DNA of 15,019 bases from Candidatus Latescibacterota bacterium. Lineage in GTDB: Bacteria; Latescibacterota; UBA2968; UBA8231. The position numbers and the translations under genes are program-made. This document shows positions 7,256-14,363 of this stretch, piece after piece. The notes below the pieces were generated by a model, which worked only from the letters and a program-made list of their open reading frames with translations, had not been told where the DNA came from and did not search any database. The DNA lies in contig JAGWBY010000011.1 in assembly GCA_021295675.1 (NCBI GenBank), positions 32,997 through 48,015 of the forward strand, read 5' to 3'. Numbering within the stretch: position 1 is the first letter of the stretch; the number at the start of each line of letters is the position of its first letter.

Positions 7256-7289
7256 TTTGCTGCGGGACACTATTTGCTGCGGGACACTA
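7256..7289. repeat. 17-nt perfect tandem direct repeat at the duplication scar
   Basis: TTTGCTGCGGGACACTA occurs twice back to back (7256-7272 and 7273-7289), starting 5 nt beyond the gene-A remnant, in the 116-nt gap between the remnant and the end of B. The rest of the gap (7290-7366) shows only a short AGCGG/CCGCT inverted pair at 7332-7346 and no recognisable promoter or strong terminator. Confidence 0.8.
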
Positions 7290-7366
7290 CTAGTTAGACA
7301 GCCTATCGCCGCGATTCATTCCCGCACATGTAGCGGTTGATCCGCTCGACGAAATTGCTCGGCATC

Positions 7367-10274
7367 CTAGCGAGTACCCGCCTTCTCTACGGCGGCCTCA
7401 TGGTGCTCTTTGAGCAACTCGTCGAGGGCCTTAGAGGTATCTAAATAGTAAGTCCACCCATAAGGCGTGGTGTCATAGGCCCGATCTCCCACGAGCGAGT
7501 TCGCGCCCCGCGCCAAAAGCAACTGGGCCGCCTCTAGCTGGTTGGTCATGACGGTTTTGTGCAGGGGCGTACTGCCGTGGTCGAAAAGGTGAAACTCACC
7601 GGCAAAGCCGTCGATATCCGCACCGCGATCCAGCAAGAATTTCGCCGCTTCCAACGCACCGCTGTAGGCCGCAAAATTGAGCGCTTCTACCATAATCTGC
7701 TCGGCGGTGAGCACGGTGTCCGGATCCGGGTGATAGAGGTGGCCGGTTCCCTCTTTCAACTTGCCCTCCGAGTCGAAGAATTCCGCCATCAGGTCGACGC
7801 GGTTGACCCCAGCGGCAAAGCGCAAATCCACCGGCGCACCCGCCGCGATCAACATGCGAGCTAGCTCCAAGTCTTCCTCGATAAGCGCGTCCCATAGCAC
7901 CCGACCCCGGTTGCGCCCTAAGTCCGCGCCCTCGTCGGCCAAGAGCTGAACCATCTCGGCCTTGCTCCCAGCCCAACCGAGTTGGGCACTGCTTACCACC
8001 AAGTCCAGCACAGCGACCGTGTCGTACGTGGCGGCGTTGGGATCGGCACCTGCCGAGAGCAGAGCCGCGGCTAGTGTAACCGCGTTTTCGGGCAGCGGCG
8101 CTCGTTGCGGCTCGCCAGCGAGGTGGTGCAAGAGCGTGGCACCGCGAAAGTAAGGATATTCGTAGTACTCGTCGAAATAGCCGCGCGCCGTCGCTAGCTC
8201 GGGGTCCTCAGCGAGCAGCTTCTGGAGCGTCTCGGCGTCGCCAGCATCAATCGCTTTTACAGCCTCGTAAAAGGCTTTGTGGTCGGCGTCGCCTCGGTCG
8301 CGGCCTTGGGGCGGCAGTTCCTCATCTTCGCGTGGAATGGCCAAGGCGACCAATTCGGGCGGGCGACCTGACTCACCTAGATAGTTGCCCAGCGGCACGA
8401 CCACGTATTGGCGGTCACCAGCCGTATAGCTCATCGGCGCGCCATAGGCATTGCTGGGTAGCTCGACGCGACCAATTTCCTCTCCTGACGACAACTCGTA
8501 CGCCCGCAGGTACGCATCGCGATCGACGAAGTAATCCTCGCCGGCCTCGGCGAGGCCGTGCGGATCCTGCGAAGTGACCAACAGAAGGTGCGGCGTGGCC
8601 AAGACAAAGGTTCGATTATCCCAGCCCATATCCGGCAAGTCGAGGCCCTTGAGCGCCGGGTGATTAACCGGCCCTTTGCCCACTGTCGTCCGCCACAGGT
8701 GTTCGCCGCTATTCAGGTCAATCGCCGTAATGCTGCCGTACGGGGGCTTGACCAAGGGCAGACCACGCGGGCCGACCACGTGCGTGTTAGCGGTGGCAGA
8801 AAACGCCGAGTGGGCCTCCGGATCATCAACCGGATGCAGTTGCACGGTGGTAATGGCCATGTGCGACGGCACGTAGAGCACGCCCGTGCGTGGATCGGCC
8901 GCGCCGCCCGCCCAGTCGGCACCTCCCCATTGGCCGGGAACTGACAAGACGCCCTTCTCCGTCGGCGGCGTGTACAGCGGGCCGTAGTCGTATTCGGCGA
9001 GAATGGCCTTGGCTTCCTCGCGCAACTCAGGCGTGAAGTCAACCAGGTCGTCTTCGCTGATGCCTTGGCGCTCGAAAGGGGCTGGCTTGGTTGGAAAGGG
9101 CTGCGTCGGCGAGGTCTTTTCGCCGGGCACTTGCGATTGCGGCACCGGCTTTTCCTCGATCGGCCAGATCGGCTCGCCGGTCACGCGGTCAAAGACAAAG
9201 CAAAATGCCTGTTTGGTAAGCTGGGCGACGATCTTGCGCGCTTGACCATCGACGACCGCGTCCAACAATAGGGGAACGGCCGGCGGATCGTAGTCCCACA
9301 AGCCGTGATGGACGAGTTGGTAGTGCCAAACCCGCTCGCCGGTCTCGGCCTTTAGACACACGATCGACTCGCTGAACAGGTTGTCGCCGGGGCGCTCGCC
9401 GCCGTAGTAGTCGTGGCTAGCCGTGCTCACCGGCAGGTAAAAGTTGCCCAACTCCTCGTCGGCCGTCATCGTCGCCCACACGTTGGCCGCGCCGTATTTT
9501 TTCCACGCATCGCTTTCCCACGTCTCGTTGCCGTATTCGCCCTCTAACGGAATCGTGTGGAATTCCCACACCTTTTTGCCGGTACGCACGTCGAAGGCCT
9601 GCACGTCGCCGGGAGGGGTGTACTCGGGCGGCGGCTGGAAGCGCCAGTCGCCCATGGCCGAGCCAACGGCGAGGCGGGGCCGTGATTCCGTAGTTCCAGC
9701 GCTGCCTTTCGTCCAGCGGCCGGCGCAGCGAGGCCCCCAAATCTACGCGCCCGTCCTCGCCAAAACTCGGGTCGGGCCGGCCGGTCTTGGCATCTATGGA
9801 ATACAAATGGGAAGTCGAAGTCGCCATAAACACCCGCTCGACCTCGCCATCGGTCCAATAGCTAACTCCGCGCACGTTGCCCAAGAAGCGGAAGTTCATC
9901 TGCCAAGCCTCTGGGTCGAAAGTCCACAGTTCTTCACCGCTTTGGCCGTCTAGAGCCACGAGAATGTTGAAGGGCGAGGCATAGTAGAGCACGCCGTTGA
10001 CGGCCAGTGGCGTGCCTCGGTTGTTGTCGAAGTAGAGATTGCGCCCCGTCGGGTTGGGGTCAGCCGTCTCGTAGATCTGCTGATCGGAGGGGCGGTAGCG
10101 CCAGATCACGCGCAACTGATCAAAATTGTCGCGGTTGATTTGGTCGGCGGGGGTGTAACGGGTGCCGCCCTGATCGGCCCCGTAGTACGGCCAATCGACA
10201 TCGTCGGCAAACGCCGCCGTCGCGAGCAAAAGCGACAATGCGATCACTAAGGGCCGACAGGCGCGTTTACTCAT
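7367..10274 (-). pseudogene. Quinoprotein B: PQQ dehydrogenase-ankyrin fusion with a 20-nt frameshifting deletion
   Basis: Starts at the ATG 10272-10274 (GAGGAG 7 nt upstream) with a signal peptide (MSKRACRPLVIALSLLLATA, cut near A23), then WPYYGADQGGTRYTP as in C. The frame is sound to residue 200 (WNYGITAP) at 9675. The rest of the propeller and the whole ankyrin tail then continue in another frame from LAVGSAMGDWRFQPPPEY at 9673 to the TAG at 7367. Aligned with C, exactly 20 nt are missing between CCGCCT and CGCCGTTGG. Untreated, translation would give a ~285-residue fragment ending at 9417. The downstream half keeps HHGLWDYD, GGADWAGGAAD and intact ankyrin motifs (LLHHLAGEPQRAPLP, TPLHKTV) with no other lesion, so the break is either recent or an assembly error. 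The start overlaps the end of A by 8 nt. Length would be ~980 residues if restored. Confidence 0.87.
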
Positions 10275-13152
10275 TGGAATTCTCCTCTTCCGTGTTTGAT
10301 GCCGCTTTGAGAACTTCGCGCATGGCGTCGTTGTCGTAGTAGCCCGCCCAGTCGTAGGGCGTCTCGTCCCAGCGCGCGTCTCCAATTGTCGTGTCTGCGC
10401 CCTTTTCCAGCAAATAGCGAATCAGCTCGACGTCTTCGGTATCCACGGCCTTGTGCAAGGCCGTGCTGCCCCAGTCCCACTCCCAGAAAAAGCCGACTAA
10501 AGCGTCGATATTCGCACCGCGCTCTAACAGGAAGTCAATGGCCTCCCGACCGCCGCTGTACACTGCGTAGTGCAGTGCCTCATCCACGACCTGCTGGCCG
10601 CTGAGGACGGTGTCGGGGTTGGTGCGATAGAGGCGATTGGCCTCGGGCGTGGGCGCGCCGTCTTTGAAAAAGCCAGCCATCAGGTCCGTGCGATTAAGTC
10701 CAGCGGCAAAGCGCAAATCGACCTCGGCTCCGGCGCTGAGGATTACCTCGGCCAGCTTTCTTTCACGGCTGATTAGCAGGTCGTGCAGCAGCTTGCCGTT
10801 GTTGCGGTTTGGGTCGGCCCCCTTCTCGTATAGTAAAGTGAGCAGATTTCCCTTGGTCCCAGCCCACTCGAGTTGAACAGCGGTGGCCGCAAGCTCCGCC
10901 GTAGTCGCCGAATCGAGCGTCGCTGCATTGGGGTCGGCACCCGCGTCGAGCAGGATCTCGGCTAAGCTCACGGCATTATCGGGCAAGGCCGCGCGCAGCG
11001 GTGCGCCGGCTGTCAGGTGCAAGAGCGTGGCACCGCGCAAGTTGGGGAACTCGTACCACTCGTCCAAAAAGCCGCGTGCGCTGGCCAGCTCTGCGTGCTT
11101 TTTGAGGAGCCTGCTCAACTGCTCGCTATCGCCCGCGTCGAGTGCCGCTGCGGCCTCGTAGAACGCCCTGTGATTGGCGTCTTTGCGGCGCTTGCCCTGC
11201 TCGGGGATGGCCTCGCCCGGGCGCGGAATGGCCAAGGCCACTAGCTCGCTTGGCCGGTAGGAGTCGCCCAGCGACAAGACCACGTATTGGCGACCGGCCA
11301 CCTGATAAACAGCCGGGCTAGCATACGCATTGCCCGGCAATTCGACTTGGCCTACCAATTCGCCCGTCGCCGGGTCAAAGGCCCGCAAATACGCCTCGCG
11401 ATCAACGAAGTATCCTTGACCGGCCGCCGGGCCGAAATGGCCATCGCGAGGATCTTCGGTCGCAGTCAGCAGAAGCGTTGAGGTCAGCAACGGAAAGGTC
11501 CGCGAGGGCCAACCCAGATCCTCTTTAATTTCGAGATCGCGCAGCAGGGGATGGTCAATCGGGCCGCGACCCATCGGCCGCATCCACAGGTGCTGGCCCG
11601 TGTTGAGATCAATGGCGGTGAGGCGACCGTAGGGCGGCTTGAGCAGCGGCAGGTTCTTCGCCGCGGTGAAGTTGTGGTTGAAGACGCCAACATAGGCCGA
11701 AGAAGCCTCGTCATCGTCGGTCGGGCGCAGCGTTACTAGATAGGGCATGGTCTTGGAAGGCAGATAGAGGACGCCCGTCGCCGGATTCACGGCACCGCCC
11801 GACCAATCTGAGCCACCTAGAAGACCCGGCACGAAAACCGTTCCCTTTTCCGCCGGCGGCGCATACAAGGAGCCGTACCTATGCCCTTCAATCGCCTCCA
11901 TCGCCATTTGCCGCAGCTCGGGCGTGAAGTCGATCAGGTCTTCTACACTTAAGCCTTGGCGATCGTAGGGCCGAGGCCAAACGGGGATCGGCTGGGTTTC
12001 AGAGACCTCTTCGCCGACAATGGTCGAGGCGGGCACCGGCATTTCGATGATCGGCCATACGGGCGCGCCCGTGACCCGGTCGAAGACAAAGCAGAAAGCC
12101 TGTTTGGTTAGCTGGACTACGGCTTTGATCGGCTTGCCGTCAACCTCGATATCGACGAGAATCGGCGCGGCGGGCGGATCGTAGTCCCAAACTCCGTGAT
12201 GGGCAATCTGGAAGTGCCAGACCCGAGCACCAGTCCGGGCGTCGAGGCAGACAATGCTGTCGCCGAAGAGGTTGTCGCCGGGGCGCTCACCGCCGTAAAA
12301 GTCATTGCTCGGCGTGCTAACCGGCAGATAGACATATCCCAACGCGGGGTCGAGGCTCATCATCGACCATACATTGGCACTCCCAAAGTCCCTCCACGAA
12401 CCTTCACCCCAAGTCTCATTGCCGAAATCGCCCTCTTGCGGAATCGTCTCAAAGATCCACTTTTGCTCGCCTGTGCGCACATCAAAGGCGCGCACATCGC
12501 CCGGCGGCATGGGCCGGGGCACGGGCCGCCCGCGAATGTCGGGGACGGACGAGCCGACGATGGCTAGGCTGCCATAGATCATCGGTGGCGAGACCGAAAC
12601 ATACTCGCCGCGCTGCACCGCCCGACGCATGCCTTGGGTCAGATCGACGCGCCCGCTATCGCCGAAGGCCGAGTCGGGTTGACCGCTATCGGCGTCGAGC
12701 GAGTAGAAATAGCCGTCGGTCGTGCCGAAGAGCACGCGCTTGGCCCCGTTCTCTTCCCAATAGGCCACGCCCCGGTGGGTGCTGGGGAACCACTCTTGGT
12801 CGCGCCAAGATTCGGGATCGAATTTCCACAACTCCTCACCAGTGGCCGCATCGAGTGCTGCTACGATGCCGAAGGGCGAGCTGACGTAGAGTACGCCGTT
12901 GATGACTATCGGCGTACTGCGATAGTAGTTTCTATCGACGTCGTGCTCTGCGAGGATTTCCGCTTCGGGGGGCCGCCAGCGCCAGATGATGCGCAGGTCG
13001 GCGAAGTTGTCGCGGTGGATTTGAGCGAGCGGCGAGTACTTGGTGCTGCCCGCATCGCCGCCGTAATAGCGCCAGTCCGTTGGCTGGGCTGGACTGGCCG
13101 AATAGATCAGTAGAAGAAAAAGTAAACGAACGACGCAATCGGTCTGTCTCAC
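10267..13152 (-). CDS. Quinoprotein A: exported PQQ-dependent dehydrogenase fused to ankyrin repeats
   Basis: 961 residues, first gene of the operon. The start is a GTG at 13150-13152 with AGAGGAG close upstream (about 3 nt spacing); no better start lies nearby and the signal peptide follows at once (VRLLFLLLIYSASPAQ). The propeller begins WRYYGGDAGSTKYSPLAQIH and contains SPFGIVAALDAATGEELW, QLTKQAFCFVFDRVTGAP, HHGVWDYD at 318-325 and GGSDWSGGAVNPATGVLYLPS, all hallmarks of glucose-dehydrogenase-like PQQ enzymes. Residues ~661-950 are ankyrin repeats (LLDAGADPNAAT, FLLERGANIDA, TALHKAVDTEDVELIRYLL). No haem-c motif. It is clearly more distant from B and C than they are from each other, so it is the older branch. 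Its C-terminal EEENSNE codons carry the ribosome site of B and overlap B's ATG. On the minus strand a TTGACA at 13212-13207 lies upstream, without a convincing -10. Confidence 0.88.
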   Translation of the reverse strand: MRQTDCVVRLLFLLLIYSASPAQPTDWRYYGGDAGSTKYSPLAQIHRDNFADLRIIWRWRPPEAEILAEHDVDRNYYRSTPIVINGVLYVSSPFGIVAALDAATGEELWKFDPESWRDQEWFPSTHRGVAYWEENGAKRVLFGTTDGYFYSLDADSGQPDSAFGDSGRVDLTQGMRRAVQRGEYVSVSPPMIYGSLAIVGSSVPDIRGRPVPRPMPPGDVRAFDVRTGEQKWIFETIPQEGDFGNETWGEGSWRDFGSANVWSMMSLDPALGYVYLPVSTPSNDFYGGERPGDNLFGDSIVCLDARTGARVWHFQIAHHGVWDYDPPAAPILVDIEVDGKPIKAVVQLTKQAFCFVFDRVTGAPVWPIIEMPVPASTIVGEEVSETQPIPVWPRPYDRQGLSVEDLIDFTPELRQMAMEAIEGHRYGSLYAPPAEKGTVFVPGLLGGSDWSGGAVNPATGVLYLPSKTMPYLVTLRPTDDDEASSAYVGVFNHNFTAAKNLPLLKPPYGRLTAIDLNTGQHLWMRPMGRGPIDHPLLRDLEIKEDLGWPSRTFPLLTSTLLLTATEDPRDGHFGPAAGQGYFVDREAYLRAFDPATGELVGQVELPGNAYASPAVYQVAGRQYVVLSLGDSYRPSELVALAIPRPGEAIPEQGKRRKDANHRAFYEAAAALDAGDSEQLSRLLKKHAELASARGFLDEWYEFPNLRGATLLHLTAGAPLRAALPDNAVSLAEILLDAGADPNAATLDSATTAELAATAVQLEWAGTKGNLLTLLYEKGADPNRNNGKLLHDLLISRERKLAEVILSAGAEVDLRFAAGLNRTDLMAGFFKDGAPTPEANRLYRTNPDTVLSGQQVVDEALHYAVYSGGREAIDFLLERGANIDALVGFFWEWDWGSTALHKAVDTEDVELIRYLLEKGADTTIGDARWDETPYDWAGYYDNDAMREVLKAASNTEEENSNE
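10282..10287 (-). promoter_or_regulatory. Ribosome binding site of quinoprotein B, inside the end of gene A
   Basis: GAGGAG on the minus strand, 7 nt before the ATG at 10274. It is part of the Glu-Glu-Glu codons at the end of gene A. With the ATGAGTAA stop/start overlap it points to coupled translation of A and B. Confidence 0.75.
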
Positions 13153-13318
13153 GCTCTCCTCTCTTCGTATAAGGTTTCAAGCGAAGGAAGAGTCGGCGTT
13201 AAACAGTGTCAACGAGGCCATTCGTCTCAGTGCTTTTGTCCCCAACTTCCCATTCCTGTATCCTTTCCGCTACACTCCAGCGCCTCATATCCCTCTCCTC
13301 CCCTCTGAGCCGCCGCCG

Positions 13319-13333
13319 TGGCACGATTCTTGC
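13319..13333 (+). promoter_or_regulatory. Candidate sigma-54 (-24/-12) promoter of the Rpn-like gene
   Basis: TGGCACG (13319-13325), four bases, TTGC (13330-13333) matches the sigma-54 consensus TGGCACG-N4-TTGC at every conserved base. It has the required GG and GC dinucleotides 10 nt apart. Transcription would start near 13345, about 30 nt before the ATG at 13376, on the correct strand. The site lies in the 223-nt divergent region upstream of gene A, the rest of which shows no strong sigma-70 promoter. Confidence 0.5.
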
Positions 13334-13335
13334 CC

Positions 13336-13361
13336 GTTGCGGGTACCATCCCACCCGCAAC
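13336..13361 (+). promoter_or_regulatory. 9-bp perfect inverted repeat between promoter and start codon
   Basis: GTTGCGGGT (13336-13344) and ACCCGCAAC (13353-13361) are exact reverse complements with an 8-nt loop. The element spans the predicted sigma-54 transcription start and ends 14 nt before the ATG, next to the only ribosome-site-like word (AAGG, 13364-13367). It could be an operator, or a leader hairpin that limits translation. Confidence 0.55.
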
Positions 13362-13375
13362 CCAAGGCATGGCTC

Positions 13376-14253
13376 ATGGCTGAATTCGATACTATCGCCA
13401 AGCATCTCATCCACACCTACCCCCACGACTTCGCCCGCTTCGCCCTCCACCAAGACGACGTCGAGGTACTCGACGTGATCGACACCACCGCACCGACAGC
13501 CTCATCCGCGTACAAGTCGACGGCGAGGAGGCGTTGGTTCATCACGAGTTTCAAACTACGGATAGCAGCCCGGCCATGCCGCAGCGCATGGTCGGTTATA
13601 TCGGGCGTACCATCGAGCAGCACGGCGTACCTACCTACTCCACCGTCATCTATCTGCGTCCCGACGCTGGCCGGAGTGATCCAGGGTACTACCTCCAAGA
13701 GCGGCACGGCTACCGTGTACTGGTGCAATACCAAGTGATTCGGCTGATTGAACTGCAAGGGCAACCTATCCTCGACTACGGCCTTACGGGCTTGCTGCCG
13801 TTTGCGCCGTTGATGCAGCGGCCAGTGGAGGTGGATGCCGAGGCGTGGTTGCGCCAGTGTGTCCACCGGGCGCAAGCCGTGCCCATGGACGAGACCGTCA
13901 AGGAGACTTACTTGGCCGATCTTGCTATTTTGAGCGGTTTGGTGTATACATCAGAAACAATAATGACCATCATCTCGGAGGCGACCATGTACGAATCGTC
14001 GGTAGTGCAGTATTTCACGGAAAAGGCCCTTGAGCAAGGCATTGAGCAAGGCATTGAGCGAGGGGGCCGAGAACGCGCCATTGAAGATCTGCTCGACGTG
14101 CTGGAGATTCGCTTTGGGCTGGCCGCGTCGGATCCGTTGGCCGCTCGCCTTGGGGCCATTGACGATGTGCAGCGCCTCAAGCAGTTGTTTCGGGCGGCCA
14201 TACAAGTGCCCAGCCTCGACGCCTTTAGGCCCCTGTTAGATGCCGCCGAGTAG
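13376..14253 (+). pseudogene. Rpn-family PD-(D/E)XK nuclease-like gene, frameshifted near 13484-13494
   Basis: The ATG at 13376 begins MAEFDTIAKHLIHTYPHDF and runs to VLDVIDTT. The frame is then lost, and the expected continuation appears in another frame: TDSLIRVQVDGEEALVHHEF, then QTTD, to the TAG at 14251-14253. This is the Rpn (recombination-promoting nuclease/putative transposase) type, with the PD-(D/E)XK core visible as the Asp of TDSLIRV and E-x-Q in HHEFQ. Later segments are typical: YIGRTIEQHGVPTYSTVIYL, VLVQYQVIRLIEL, an EQGIEQGIERG stretch and a helical end (DLLDVLEIRFGL). From memory of relatives, eight or nine residues are missing at the break, i.e. about 19-22 nt. The downstream part (from 13534, ~239 residues) has no further lesion but lacks a good start. 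These DNases often vary in copy number; cellular role here unknown. Confidence 0.78.
14030..14060 (+). repeat. 12-nt tandem repeat encoding EQGI units
   Basis: TTGAGCAAGGCA occurs at 14030-14041 and 14042-14053 and begins a third time (TTGAGCG) to 14060. It encodes EQGIEQGIERG in the Rpn-like gene. Repeats in this position are a known habit of the family and could change length by slippage in 4-residue, frame-preserving steps. Confidence 0.7.
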
Positions 14254-14363
14254 CACGATTGTCTTCGGCGACGCGGACGCCGCGACGCTGCTGGGGGACG
14301 GCTCTCGGATCGGTGGGAGCAGATCAACCAAGACTTGTGACTGGCTACAACGCCTCGGCAAAT

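Larger units (their letters stand above)
4238..10350. repeat. Tandem segmental duplication (arms 4238-7250 and 7391-10350)
   Basis: The two ~3-kb arms match along their length. Each starts in the last ankyrin helix (GGC(A/G)GCCTCATGG on the plus strand) and ends at the codon for the Trp that opens WAGYYDNDAMREV near the end of an A-type gene. Between them lie 140 nt of unmatched sequence. Protein and DNA differences are scattered throughout, so the duplication is not recent. The arms differ in length mainly through the RG-rich insert in C and the 20-nt loss in B. Confidence 0.8.

Noticed and set aside
7175..7270. A 32-residue N-terminal extension of quinoprotein C from a GTG at 7270
   Set aside because: It is an out-of-frame reading of the gene-A remnant; a good ribosome site and signal peptide mark the ATG at 7174 as the start.
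7290..7366. Short inverted pair AGCGG/CCGCT as a terminator after gene B
   Set aside because: A 5-bp stem with no T-run; not better than chance in this base composition.
9417..9673. Continuation of quinoprotein B's first frame as a separate 285-residue protein
   Set aside because: After residue 200 it is arginine-rich nonsense opposite the true propeller frame; the two frames together make one gene.
4163..13152. Fused cytochrome domain in the quinoproteins
   Set aside because: I found no CxxCH in any of the three proteins.
14254..14363. Possible rho-independent terminator between the Rpn-like gene and the SDR gene
   Set aside because: Only a 5-bp CGGCG/CGCCG stem is present and there is no T-run on either strand.
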